DNA from: Paraburkholderia nodosa DSM 21604
GTDB taxonomy: Bacteria; Pseudomonadota; Gammaproteobacteria; Burkholderiales; Burkholderiaceae
Assembly (NCBI RefSeq): GCF_000519185.1
Contig: NZ_JAFA01000001.1
Location: 310,001 to 374,000 of the forward strand
Length of the DNA stretch: 64,000 bases
Direction: 5' to 3'
Under the pieces are notes generated by a model, which was not told the DNA's origin, searched no databases, and worked only from the letters and a program-made list of their open reading frames with translations. The position numbers were made by a program, and so were the translations under genes. This document shows, piece after piece, positions 38,291 to 46,858 of the stretch (the first letter of the stretch is position 1; every line of letters starts with the position of its first letter).

Positions 38291-39571
38291 CTAGTACCCG
38301 CCGTAACCCACCGCCCGGCCCGCCGCGGCTGCCTGCGTACTCGGCAGGATCAGGTTGATGACGCGGCTCCACTTCACGAGCGCCGACGCATCGACGAATA
38401 CGACATCGTTCGGCTGCAACTCGAACTCGTCGGCCGTGGCCATGGCTTCCGGCGACGACGCGTCGAGGTGGAAGACCTGACGGTGTCCCTCCTTCTGCCC
38501 GCGCACCACGTACACCTGCGAGGCGTCGCCCGAACCCTGGCTGACGCCGCCTGCGTTGCCAAGCGCGTCGTTCAGCGAGAGGTGGCCGTTATCGAACGGC
38601 AAGGGCCCCGGGTGTCCGACTTCGCCCAGCACGAACACGCGGCTTTCGTTCGCCGAATACACGCGCACGAGGTCGCCGTTCTGCAGCAGGATCTTGTCCG
38701 GGTTCACGCCCTTCTTGATCATGTCGGGAATGTTCACCAAGGTCGTCTTGTCGCCGCGCGTCACGCTAACCCGCGAGCGGTCGCCGTTCGCCGTGAAGCC
38801 GCCCGCGCGGTTGATCGCCTCGGGCAGCGACATCGTCATGTCGTTGAGCACCATGAGCCCGGGCGTGCGCACTTCGCCGTCCACGTACACGCGCCGGCTG
38901 CGGTACGATTCGATGCGCAGCGTCACCTGGGGTTTGTTCAGGTAGTAGGCGAGCTTCTTCGCCACCAGGTCGCGGGCTTGCATCTCGGTGAGCCCCGCGA
39001 CGTGGATCGGACCCACGTAGGCCACCTGGATCGCGCCGGACGAGTCGACGGTATAGCCCGACTGCACCTGGCTTGCGCTCTGGTCCTGCTGCCCGTTGCC
39101 GCCGCCGCCGCCGTTCGTCGGCAGATTCATCTCGGGGTGATCCCACACGACGATGCTCAGCACGTCGCCGGGCCCGAGCGCGTACGGCTTCGGCGTACCG
39201 AACAGCGTCTCGACGTTCGCCGGGACAGTCGTCGGTCTCGACGCCGCTTCCTTCGCGACCAGTTCGTTGTTGATCTCAATAAGCGCGCCCGGTGGCGGTT
39301 GATCCCCGTTGCCGCCCGTACGCGCGGCGCCGGTCGCGGCCTTCGCCTGCGTGACGCTCGACGGCGCCTGCATCCCAGGCGAGAGCCCACAGCCCGAAAT
39401 CAATGCCGCGGTCGCGGCCATGGCCACGATCGCCGCCAGGGCCGCCCGTGCGCGGGCCACCGACAATCTGCGCAAACTGGGCGCGGGCTGCTTTACAGGC
39501 TGCTTCACAGTCTGCTCCGCGGTTACGTCGACGGTCTCGCCGCCAGAACAATCAGGTCTACTGTTTAACAT
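38291..39571 (-). CDS. wza: Outer-membrane polysaccharide export lipoprotein (Wza/BceE type)
   Basis: Forms the outer-membrane export channel partnered with the tyrosine kinase co-polymerase. The 426-residue product has a lipobox ending at Cys61 (ATAALISGC), preceded by a long 35-40-residue polar extension, then poly_export and SLBB domains: YALGPGDVLSIVVWDHPE, GPIHVAGLTEMQARDLV, VYVDGEVRTPG and VFVLGEVGHPG. AAGGGGG supports the long ATG start; an in-frame GTG at codon 38 would give an ordinary-length signal but has no ribosome-binding site. It is on the strand opposite the kinase gene, about 6 kb away. Confidence 0.93.
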   Translation of the reverse strand: MLNSRPDCSGGETVDVTAEQTVKQPVKQPAPSLRRLSVARARAALAAIVAMAATAALISGCGLSPGMQAPSSVTQAKAATGAARTGGNGDQPPPGALIEINNELVAKEAASRPTTVPANVETLFGTPKPYALGPGDVLSIVVWDHPEMNLPTNGGGGGNGQQDQSASQVQSGYTVDSSGAIQVAYVGPIHVAGLTEMQARDLVAKKLAYYLNKPQVTLRIESYRSRRVYVDGEVRTPGLMVLNDMTMSLPEAINRAGGFTANGDRSRVSVTRGDKTTLVNIPDMIKKGVNPDKILLQNGDLVRVYSANESRVFVLGEVGHPGPLPFDNGHLSLNDALGNAGGVSQGSGDASQVYVVRGQKEGHRQVFHLDASSPEAMATADEFELQPNDVVFVDASALVKWSRVINLILPSTQAAAAGRAVGYGGY

Positions 39572-39721
39572 AGTGTCGCCCCCTTACTAACAGGATTCGC
39601 ACATCGCCACGAAAGTGCAACGCGGGCTCATCGTTCGAATCGTTATGACGCTTGCGCCGCGTTGCTTCGTCACCCCTGCCAATCCCTACCATTTCCGCTA
39701 TCTGATGCCGCCTTTTTTCGC

Positions 39722-40951
39722 TTATTCAGCCTGCTCCGCGGGCTCGCCCTGCGCCATGGCGCTCATCGGGCGCCCTCGGTGAAATCGCGCGCCAGCGTGC
39801 AAAGGATGTTCCTGCAACAAGCCCAGCAGCGAGCGCACCATGCCATCCATCGCGAAGCGCGCGTCGAACGTGCGCCGCGCCTGAGCGCGCATGGCGTTGC
39901 GCGCGCGCTCGTCGAGTGCCCGCCATGAGGCGAAGTTGCGCTGAGTGCCGGCGATCGTGTCGGGCGCAACGAACCCCGCGCCGTCCTCGTCGATCTCGCG
40001 CCAGACGCCGACCTTGTCCGAGACCAGTGCGGGCAGCCCGCACGCCAGCGCCTCCGCCACGGAAACGCCGAAGTTCTCCTGGTGCGAAGGCAGCACGAAC
40101 ACGTCGCTAGCAAAAAACGCGCCCCACTTCAGGTTGCCCTGCAGCATGCCCGGCCAGCTGATGCGGTGCGTAATGCCGTGCGACTGCGCCATCGCTAGCA
40201 GCGCGGGTTGCCAGTTGCCCTTGTCGGGCCCCGCGATCAGCAGATGCGCATCTGGCGTTTCGCGCGCATGGTCGGCGAACGCGTGAACCAGCACGTCGCA
40301 ACCCTTTTTCGGGTGCAGACGCCCGAGAAACAGCACGATGCGCTTGTTACGCAAATGCGGCGACTCCTGCAGGAAGGCTTCGCGCAACGTGTCCGGGTCC
40401 TCGTTGGGCGCATTGGTGCCGAACGGCACAACGCGTTCGTTGGCGCGGTACAGCCAGAACGATTCGCGCGCGAGCAGGCGTTCTTCGTCGGTCGTGAAAA
40501 TCACGGCGGAGGCGTCGCGCAGCACGCGGAAATCGGCCCATGGCCAGTACGCCCATTTCTTCAGATGCTTGACCGGATAAGTGGCTTTGAACCACGGGTC
40601 GAGCATGCCGTGCGTGTACACGTAGTACGGCAGCTGGGCGTGGCGCAGCGCGCGCCACGCGCCGAAGCCGTGGTATTGCCAGAGCCCATGCACGATCGCC
40701 GCGTCGAAGCGCCTCGCGTTCGCGCGCAGCCACGGCACGTAGCCGGCGCAGTAGCCGTAGTGCCCGCGGCCTGGGCCCAATGCGTGGAGCGGCAGCGGGA
40801 ATTCGCGCACATAAGGCGCGTCGATCGGGTCGAGCGACGCCACTTCGATCTGGTGATCGAGCGCCGTCATCGCGAGACCGCTCTGGCGAACGCCCTCAAT
40901 CGGGCCGCCCGAACGGGGGTCGACCGTGGAAACGAGATGCAGGATTTTCAT
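39722..40951 (-). CDS. Glycosyltransferase, GT4-like
   Basis: A 409-residue GT-B glycosyltransferase: MKILHLVSTVDPRSGGPIEG at the N-terminus, AAIVHGLWQYHGFGAWRAL, and a C-terminal donor domain with LFLGRLHPKKGCDVLVHAFA, DVFVLPSHQENFGVSVAEAL and CGLPALVSDKVG (the EX7E region). Its start overlaps the stop of the upstream polymerase gene by four bases (ATGA), so the two are translationally coupled. Donor and acceptor sugars cannot be told from sequence. Confidence 0.9.
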   Translation of the reverse strand: MKILHLVSTVDPRSGGPIEGVRQSGLAMTALDHQIEVASLDPIDAPYVREFPLPLHALGPGRGHYGYCAGYVPWLRANARRFDAAIVHGLWQYHGFGAWRALRHAQLPYYVYTHGMLDPWFKATYPVKHLKKWAYWPWADFRVLRDASAVIFTTDEERLLARESFWLYRANERVVPFGTNAPNEDPDTLREAFLQESPHLRNKRIVLFLGRLHPKKGCDVLVHAFADHARETPDAHLLIAGPDKGNWQPALLAMAQSHGITHRISWPGMLQGNLKWGAFFASDVFVLPSHQENFGVSVAEALACGLPALVSDKVGVWREIDEDGAGFVAPDTIAGTQRNFASWRALDERARNAMRAQARRTFDARFAMDGMVRSLLGLLQEHPLHAGARFHRGRPMSAMAQGEPAEQAE

Positions 40952-42345
40952 CGGGGCTCCGGAGTCGCATACGTGGTGAGCGGCACCGGCGCCGCCGCGG
41001 GCGCCGTGGGTCGGAAGGCAGGCTCGCGCCCGTAGGACGGGTGCAGGCGCTGGCGCTTGCGTTGAAGGTCAATGCGGTAATGAAGCTGCGAATACAGCGC
41101 GACGATGAGCCCGAGCGCGAGGCCGTACACGAGGCCCGAGAAACGCGTGCCGAGCGGATTGCCGCCGATCGACGCGCCCGGCAGCGCGGCGAGCACGAGC
41201 AGTGCCATGCTGAGCGGCATGAGCATCGGGTGACGCGGCGCAATGCGGCGCCAGCGTCTGAATGCGCGGCCCGCGACGATGAGCGCGACGATCACTGCGA
41301 GCGGCATGCAGCCCCCGAACACGATGCCTTCGGCGTAGAGCTGGTAGACCCAGAAGTTGTGGCCCGCCACCCAGTCGCTGGTGTTGAAGTAATCGTCCTT
41401 GCTGAAGGTCTGGTTCACGTACTGGTAGTAAATCGGCGAATAGCGGTAGAGGTGGCCATAACCCTTGCCGAACAGGACCGATTCCACCGATTCGGTGACC
41501 TGGTCGTACTGGTCGCGCATCTCCGCAATCCGCGTGACCGTGGTCGGATCGCGATCGGACTCCGAGTTCTGCGCGGCCGTCACGCGCTGCGTCCAGTGTT
41601 CCGTGATGGACGGGAAGAGCCAGGCCGTTCCCACGCCCAGCGCGACCACGAATGAAAGCGCGATGCCCGTGCGGAAAAACGATTTGATCAGATGGCTGAT
41701 AGACGGCGAGGCGAGCCACGCCGCAAACATGGCGAGCAGAATGGTCGCGAGCAGCAGGCTGCGCGTGACGCTCAGCAATTCGACGACGAGCGTGGCGAGG
41801 AACACGAGCACCATCGTCATGTTGAAGCGCCGGGCGACGATGAACTGGTGCAACAGCATGGCCTGCAGCGCGAGCAGGGTCGGCGAGACGATGCGAAAAC
41901 GGATGTCGGCGAGCGGCCCGCCGACTGCCAGTATGCCGAAGAAGAACGTAAACGCGAGGCCCAGCACGTTCGCGTAATAAAGCGCGCGCTGCATCTGCAT
42001 GACGCGAACGGGGTGCCACGGGCGGCACATGGCCCAGTAGCCGAGCCCGAACAGCAGGAATGGCAGGATCACGCGCAGGTATTGACCAATCGGATTGTGC
42101 TGCAGCATTTGCGCAACGAGACTGCCGGCGAGGCTTGCCACGAGCGCGCCCGTCACGAACGAACGCAGCCGTGTCGGACGCGCGAAGCGCGGGCCGATCA
42201 TCGCGAGGATGAGCGCGCCTGCCAGGGCCGGAATGACGGCCAGCCATTGCGCGCTGTGGCCAAACTGGGAGTCCGGTGCCTTGTAGTCGAAAGCGAGAGG
42301 CACGAGGCACACCCAGAGCCATAGTGCAGCATGTTTGTTTCGCAT
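40948..42345 (-). CDS. Wzy-type O-antigen/exopolysaccharide polymerase candidate
   Basis: A 465-residue integral membrane protein with about ten to twelve hydrophobic helices, a short cytoplasmic start, and one long periplasmic loop (roughly residues 275-355, with TVTRIAEMRDQYDQVTESVE) of the kind seen in Wzy and O-antigen ligases. The region GKGYGHLYRYSP and AGHNFWVYQLYAEG resembles the conserved H/N motif near the last helices of such enzymes. Start ATG 42345 follows GGGAGAAA; 60 upstream codons are open but Cys/Arg-rich and are rejected. It is the only Wzy candidate in the cluster. Confidence 0.82.
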   Translation of the reverse strand: MRNKHAALWLWVCLVPLAFDYKAPDSQFGHSAQWLAVIPALAGALILAMIGPRFARPTRLRSFVTGALVASLAGSLVAQMLQHNPIGQYLRVILPFLLFGLGYWAMCRPWHPVRVMQMQRALYYANVLGLAFTFFFGILAVGGPLADIRFRIVSPTLLALQAMLLHQFIVARRFNMTMVLVFLATLVVELLSVTRSLLLATILLAMFAAWLASPSISHLIKSFFRTGIALSFVVALGVGTAWLFPSITEHWTQRVTAAQNSESDRDPTTVTRIAEMRDQYDQVTESVESVLFGKGYGHLYRYSPIYYQYVNQTFSKDDYFNTSDWVAGHNFWVYQLYAEGIVFGGCMPLAVIVALIVAGRAFRRWRRIAPRHPMLMPLSMALLVLAALPGASIGGNPLGTRFSGLVYGLALGLIVALYSQLHYRIDLQRKRQRLHPSYGREPAFRPTAPAAAPVPLTTYATPEPR

Positions 42346-42658
42346 CGGCGTTTCTCCCGGTGCGGTGCATAGGGTCGCATACGTGGCGCAAGATTCATGC
42401 GCGCCGCAAGCGAAGGCTCGATTCAATATAAAACGCCGCAAGCGGCTTGCGCATGTGCGTGGCGGGAAGCGGCAGGGTTGTGGCGGCAGGAAAAAAATTC
42501 TGATTTGGCATGTGGTTTCCCCCACACACCTGGCCGAGAAGGGCGGGAACTTGGCGCACGCGGCACGGCGCCTGTGTCCATGATGGGGCCGGCAGGAGTA
42601 AGTTTTTCATTGTCTGCCTTGCGTAAGAATCCGGCATGGACGTAGCGAGGGAAAGGTC
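42346..42658. other. Divergent intergenic region between wzy candidate and acyltransferase
   Basis: 313 bases without a gene; presumably carries the two divergent promoters. An AT-rich spot (gaaaaaaattctgatttgg) is near 42490. No operator or terminator could be placed. Confidence 0.45.
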
Positions 42659-43825
42659 ATGAAGCTGCTACACGGAGTGGGACCGCCGATGAAAGGACGT
42701 TCCGTCGAGCTCGACTTCGTGCGTGGCATCGCGATCTTCGTCGTGATGGGTTATCACTTCCACACGGTGCGCACGGGCCATCCCTGGGTGAGCGTGCTCG
42801 AGTACCCGCTGAAAAGCTTCGGCCACGAAGGCGTGAATCTATTCTTCACACTAAGCGGTTTTCTGGTGGGCGGGCTGCTGCTGCGCCAATATTCGCAAAC
42901 GGGCCACATCGGCGCGCGCCGCTTCATCGTGCGGCGGATCTTCAAGATCTGGCCCGCGTACTACGCACTGATTTTTTTTCACCTGCTTGCCGGCCGCCAT
43001 CGTCCCGATACGTTCCTCTGGCAGAACCTCACGCACATGCAGAATTACTTCGGCACCTCCATTGCGCAAACGTGGAGCCTCGCTGTCGAAGAGCACTTCT
43101 ATCTGTTCCTGCCCGCGCTGCTGATCCTGCTCGCGCACTTCCGGCTGCGCGCGAATGCGCTGATCGCCGTGATGGTCGGCCTCTGCGCGATCGTGCTCGG
43201 CGCACGTTGCGTCGCGGTATCGCATGGCGATCTCGTCGGGGCGTTCAACTACACGCAGTACCGCATGGACAGCCTGCTCATCGGCGTCATACTCGCGACC
43301 GTCTACTGGATGAAGCCCGAACTCTGGCGCATGCTCGTCGCGAAGAAGCGCTGGCTGTTCGGCGCGGTGGGGCTGCTCCTCGCCTGGCTCGTGTTCGCGA
43401 CGCCCGACGTCGCGCTCGACGAGAGCGTTGGCTACACGATTCAGGCCGTCGGCTTCTGCGCGCTCATCATGCTCATACTGGAGCACTCGGGCAGCCTGCG
43501 CACGACGTGGCTGTATCGCGGGCTGGCGTGGCTTGGCGTGTACTCGTACGGTATCTACCTCTGGCATTCGCTCGCGCTCGCGCCTGGCGATTACCTGATC
43601 CACAAGGCGAACGCGCTTGGCGTGCCGCCGCTCGCTGCCTGGCCGGTTGTGATCGTCGTGCAGTTCGTCATCGCTGCCACGCTGGGCTATCTCACCACGC
43701 GCGCCGTCGAGTTTCCGTTCCTGCGCCTGCGCGAGGCGATGTTCCCCGACCGGCGCGGCGCCATCCCTGCCGAGCGGAGCAACGCGAGCGCGACGGACAA
43801 CAACAATGTCAAAGGCGTTGCCTGA
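42659..43825 (+). CDS. Acyltransferase 3 family membrane protein (OafA-like)
   Basis: A 388-residue integral membrane acyltransferase, likely adding acetyl or another acyl group to the polysaccharide during assembly. Family marks are RSVELDFVRGIAIFVVMGYH with the catalytic-type histidine, GVNLFFTLSGFLVGGLLLRQ, ARRFIVRRIFKIWPAYY, and about ten transmembrane helices. GAGGGAAAGG precedes the ATG. With WcaF it gives the cluster two potential acyl decorations. Confidence 0.9.
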   Translation: MKLLHGVGPPMKGRSVELDFVRGIAIFVVMGYHFHTVRTGHPWVSVLEYPLKSFGHEGVNLFFTLSGFLVGGLLLRQYSQTGHIGARRFIVRRIFKIWPAYYALIFFHLLAGRHRPDTFLWQNLTHMQNYFGTSIAQTWSLAVEEHFYLFLPALLILLAHFRLRANALIAVMVGLCAIVLGARCVAVSHGDLVGAFNYTQYRMDSLLIGVILATVYWMKPELWRMLVAKKRWLFGAVGLLLAWLVFATPDVALDESVGYTIQAVGFCALIMLILEHSGSLRTTWLYRGLAWLGVYSYGIYLWHSLALAPGDYLIHKANALGVPPLAAWPVVIVVQFVIAATLGYLTTRAVEFPFLRLREAMFPDRRGAIPAERSNASATDNNNVKGVA

Positions 43826-43876
43826 ACGAACCAGACTGGTTCGACATGCTAACTAGTTGGTGACGATTCCCTGCGC

Positions 43877-45190
43877 TTACACCATCGCAGCCTGCAGCGT
43901 GCGCTTGAACTGTTCGAGCGTGTTGCATGAAAGGAGGTGTTCACCCGTGGGCTGCGCGGCGTTCGAGCCGGCGCGCCAACGCTCGGCGAGCACATCGAGC
44001 GCGTGCGCGATCGTGGCGGGCTCGAGGTCGTCGAGCAGGGGTCCGAGCGCGCCGTCGCGGCAATACCAACCGATCAGGCCGTCGGCGCTGGCCACCACGG
44101 GCTTGCGGAAGCGGTACGCCTGGACGAGCACGCCGCTCATGCCGTAGTGCTGCTTATAGCCGAGCCACACGGCGTCGCAGGCGGAAAAGAGTTCGCGCTC
44201 CATCTCGTCGGAGATGAACTGGTTGAGGATCACCGGCGCGCTCGCGAGCCGCGGCGCGTGGGCGTCGATGAATGCGCGCGTTTCGTCGTCCTGCTGGCCC
44301 GCGATTACGAGGCACGGCGCGTCGGGCTTGTGCTCGAGCGCGAGCATCAGTTCGCGAATGCCCTTGCGTTCGCCGATCGCTCCGTACACGAGCAGGTAGC
44401 GCGTATGCGCATCGAGCGTCAGCTGCTCGCGCGCGATCACGGGGTCCATGCCTTCGATTTCGGGAAACGGGTCAGCCAGATAGCTGAGCGGCGCGGCGCG
44501 CCGGGGCTTCGTGGTCGCGAACCAGTCGGGCAGCGTCGGGTCGATCGTGAAGAGTTCGCGCAGCCCGCGCGAGCGCATGGCGCGGCGAAACAGCGCCGCT
44601 TTGGCTATGTCGACGAAGCGCCGTCGCGGCGTGCGCAAGCCGATGCGCGCCTGATGAAACGTCATGCCCATGACGATGGCGATCCACGGCGTCTCGCCGA
44701 ATGGCGAGTCGAACCCCGCGAGCGTGTAGAAGAAGTAGTCGGCGTAGGGCGCGATGACGAGCCGCACGTGCATCGTTTTGCTCACCTGACGCAACGCGCG
44801 CGCATAGAAGTTGCGAAAGCGCATGTACACGCTCGCCGCGAAATGCGGACCGGGAGGAACGGTGTGCAGGTCGAGCAGCACGAGGCGCAGATCGGGCCGG
44901 GCTTCGCGCACGATGCGCTGCGCGAGCGGATGGTCCGCGTACTCGGTATCGGTGACGACGAGGCAGCGGTGGCCGGCTTCCACGCACGCCTGCGCGATCC
45001 ACTCGACGTAGCGCCAGCGGTGGCCCGTGAAGTTCGGCTCGATGATGGCGATCCAGTCGCCGCCGACCGATGCGCGCGTGCCGGGAGGCTCGGACGTCAC
45101 GAGCGTGTCGGCCTCGACGTCGCACAGTGCGGCGGCGTCCGGGGTGTTAGGGGCGGCATTGCGATATCTGGCGATCGACACGTTTTCCAT
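43877..45190 (-). CDS. Putative glycosyltransferase (GT-B-like)
   Basis: A 437-residue protein with an N-terminal domain (GDWIAIIEPNFTGHRWRYVEWI, RCLVVTDTEYADHPLAQRI) and a C-terminal donor-type domain (YLLVYGAIGERKGIRELML, CLVIAGQQDD, AVWLGYKQHYGMSGVLVQAY, KPVVASADG) typical of GT-B glycosyltransferases. The start is uncertain: the ATG used here lacks a ribosome-binding site, and an in-frame ATG 57 bases upstream is no better. Its sugar specificity is unknown. It converges on the acyltransferase gene and is divergent from wzx. Confidence 0.82.
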   Translation of the reverse strand: MENVSIARYRNAAPNTPDAAALCDVEADTLVTSEPPGTRASVGGDWIAIIEPNFTGHRWRYVEWIAQACVEAGHRCLVVTDTEYADHPLAQRIVREARPDLRLVLLDLHTVPPGPHFAASVYMRFRNFYARALRQVSKTMHVRLVIAPYADYFFYTLAGFDSPFGETPWIAIVMGMTFHQARIGLRTPRRRFVDIAKAALFRRAMRSRGLRELFTIDPTLPDWFATTKPRRAAPLSYLADPFPEIEGMDPVIAREQLTLDAHTRYLLVYGAIGERKGIRELMLALEHKPDAPCLVIAGQQDDETRAFIDAHAPRLASAPVILNQFISDEMERELFSACDAVWLGYKQHYGMSGVLVQAYRFRKPVVASADGLIGWYCRDGALGPLLDDLEPATIAHALDVLAERWRAGSNAAQPTGEHLLSCNTLEQFKRTLQAAMV

Positions 45191-45345
45191 GCGGGAGGCC
45201 CGATGAGCATTATTACGAACAAAATAGCAGTGGTGCGCAAGCGGCATGCGCCAGATTGCGGGGCAGGGTGGCTGAAAAAGCCTGGAGATATGCCGATCAC
45301 TTGAAAATTCATGAATTGCCGCCGCGCGGATCGCTCTACCTGAGC

Positions 45346-45410
45346 GGCCGCGCCCCGCGGATGGCCGCCCCGCGGATGGCCGTCCCGCGGATTGGCCGCC
45401 CCGTCTGATT
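45346..45410. repeat. Short tandem repeat, unit about 15 bp, four degenerate copies
   Basis: Units begin GGCCG at 45346, 45363, 45378 and 45394. The clearest reads GGCCGCCCCGCGGAT. Each unit contains CCGCGG, a palindrome. It lies in the divergent gap between a glycosyltransferase and wzx. Confidence 0.7.
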
Positions 45411-45501
45411 CCACCTGGTAGATGGCGCGTCGTGGACGTTGCCGCGCGGTAAGGTCCAGAACGGGTGACGAAAACGCGTTCCCAAACATGCTTGAAGGGA
45501 A

Positions 45502-45531
45502 CTGGGAAAAGGGGCTAAAGCTCCGACTCAG
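45502..45531 (+). repeat. Dispersed hairpin element, copy C (wzx leader)
   Basis: A diverged copy of the element at 3657 and 4960. Outer CTGGG pairs with CTCAG and inner GGGGCT pairs with AGCTCC around the same AA loop, each with one G-T (G-U in RNA) pair. It ends about 12 bases before the GGAGAGG ribosome-binding site of wzx, so it would be transcribed in the leader. Confidence 0.55.
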
Positions 45532-45554
45532 AGATCGACGACAGGAGAGGCATT

Positions 45555-46802
45555 TTGCGCGCAATGCGGCTGCCAGCAATACCGATCAAGGCAGGTTTCG
45601 GACCCGGCGCGGCGACCTGGGTGCTGCTGCAGCAGGTCGTGGTGCGCGGCCTCGTGGCCGTCAAGTTCCTCGTGATCGGGCGCATTCTCGGGCCGTCCGC
45701 AATCGGTCTCGCGAGCGTCGCGCTGCTTGCGGTCGCGATTGCCGAAGCGCTCTCCGACACCGGTCTCGCGCAAGCCGTGATCCAGGGCCAGGCGCCGCCA
45801 ACGCGCGCCGAGGCTGGCGCCGTCTGGACCACGCTCGCCACGCGGGGCCTGCTGATCGGCGTGCTGCTCGTCGCGAGCGCACCGCTCATGGACGCGCAGT
45901 TCCACCTGGGCGGCGCCATCGGACTCGTGCAGCTTGCCGCGGTGCTGCCGCTGTTGCGCGGGCTCGCCTCGCCCGCGTATTTCATCACGCAGCGCGAGCG
46001 CCACTTCCAGCATATTGCGGCGATCGAAATCTCGTCCTCGTGTCTCGACTGCGGCTTCGGCATTGGGCTCGCACTTGCGGGTGCGGGTCCGTACTCGCTC
46101 CTGCTCGGCCTGATGATCGGCGAGGCCTTCAAGAGCGTCGTGACATGGATCGCGCTCTCGCCGCGTCCGCCGATCCGGCTGCGCTGGTCGGGCATCGGCC
46201 ATTACGTGGGGTTCAGCCGCTGGATCTGGGCGAGCAGCGTGATCATTCTCATCACCAACCAGTTCGACAAGGTGGTGGTGGGCAAGCTGCTCGGGCCGAC
46301 GCAGCTGGGCGCGTGGCAGATGTCCTCGAAGCTCGCGCAGATGCTGCTCGCCGACGCCGCGCTCGCCATGTCGCAGTATCTGTTTCCCACGTTCGCCGCG
46401 CATCATCGCGGCGGGCCGCAATCGGCCGCGCGCCTGTTTCGTTTGTATCTCGTGGTGGCCGTGGCGGGGCTGGCGTGCGTGGTGATCGTGCTGCGCTTCG
46501 CCGCCGAGCCGCTCTTTTCGCTCGTGCTCGGCGCCGCGTGGTTGTCGGCCGTGCCGCTCTTTCGCATCTTCGTCATCAACATGGCGATCAGCGCGCTGAA
46601 CTCGGTGCTCGCCTCGTATCTGCGCGCGGTTGGCGACGCGCGTGCCGTCACGGTGGCGTCGCTGCTCCAGGTCGTGGCGCTTATCCTGTCTGTGCCGCCT
46701 TCGTTGCACATGTGGGGTGTGACAGGCGTGGCATGGTCGATGACCGTCGGGCTGGCCTCGTGCGCGGCATGGATGCTGTATCGCGTCTCGCGGCAGAAAT
46801 AA
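45555..46802 (+). CDS. Wzx-type polysaccharide flippase
   Basis: Moves undecaprenyl-linked repeat units across the inner membrane. The 415-residue product has about twelve hydrophobic helices and the polysaccharide-synthase family start AATWVLLQQVVVRGLVAVKF, LGPSAIGLASVALL and FDKVVVGKLLGPTQLGAWQM. A TTG start is used because GGAGAGG lies at the right distance; an ATG three codons later is too far from it. It is the single flippase of the cluster, partner to the Wzy candidate. Confidence 0.9.
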   Translation: MRAMRLPAIPIKAGFGPGAATWVLLQQVVVRGLVAVKFLVIGRILGPSAIGLASVALLAVAIAEALSDTGLAQAVIQGQAPPTRAEAGAVWTTLATRGLLIGVLLVASAPLMDAQFHLGGAIGLVQLAAVLPLLRGLASPAYFITQRERHFQHIAAIEISSSCLDCGFGIGLALAGAGPYSLLLGLMIGEAFKSVVTWIALSPRPPIRLRWSGIGHYVGFSRWIWASSVIILITNQFDKVVVGKLLGPTQLGAWQMSSKLAQMLLADAALAMSQYLFPTFAAHHRGGPQSAARLFRLYLVVAVAGLACVVIVLRFAAEPLFSLVLGAAWLSAVPLFRIFVINMAISALNSVLASYLRAVGDARAVTVASLLQVVALILSVPPSLHMWGVTGVAWSMTVGLASCAAWMLYRVSRQK

Positions 46803-46822
46803 GCCGGAGCGCAGAGGGATTG

Positions 46823-46858
46823 AAGCGGGATTCAAGCGAGGATTCAGGCGAGGATTCA
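46823..46858. repeat. Three 12-bp tandem copies at a convergent gene end
   Basis: AAGCGGGATTCA, AGCGAGGATTCA and GGCGAGGATTCA follow each other exactly in the gap between wzx and the convergent glycosyltransferase. The last copy supplies that gene's stop codon on the opposite strand. Confidence 0.75.

Larger units (their letters stand above)
45191..45554. other. Intergenic region with tandem repeat and hairpin element
   Basis: No gene in 364 bases. It contains the four-copy repeat at 45346-45410 and copy C of the dispersed hairpin at 45502-45531, directly ahead of the wzx ribosome-binding site. It must also hold the divergent promoters. Confidence 0.6.

Noticed and set aside
42346..42525. 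N-terminal 60-codon extension of the Wzy candidate
   Set aside because: Cys/Arg-rich, not membrane-like, and a good ribosome-binding site supports the internal ATG.
45346..45410. Possible CRISPR array
   Set aside because: The repeats are about 15 bp, head-to-tail without unique spacers, and no cas genes are present.
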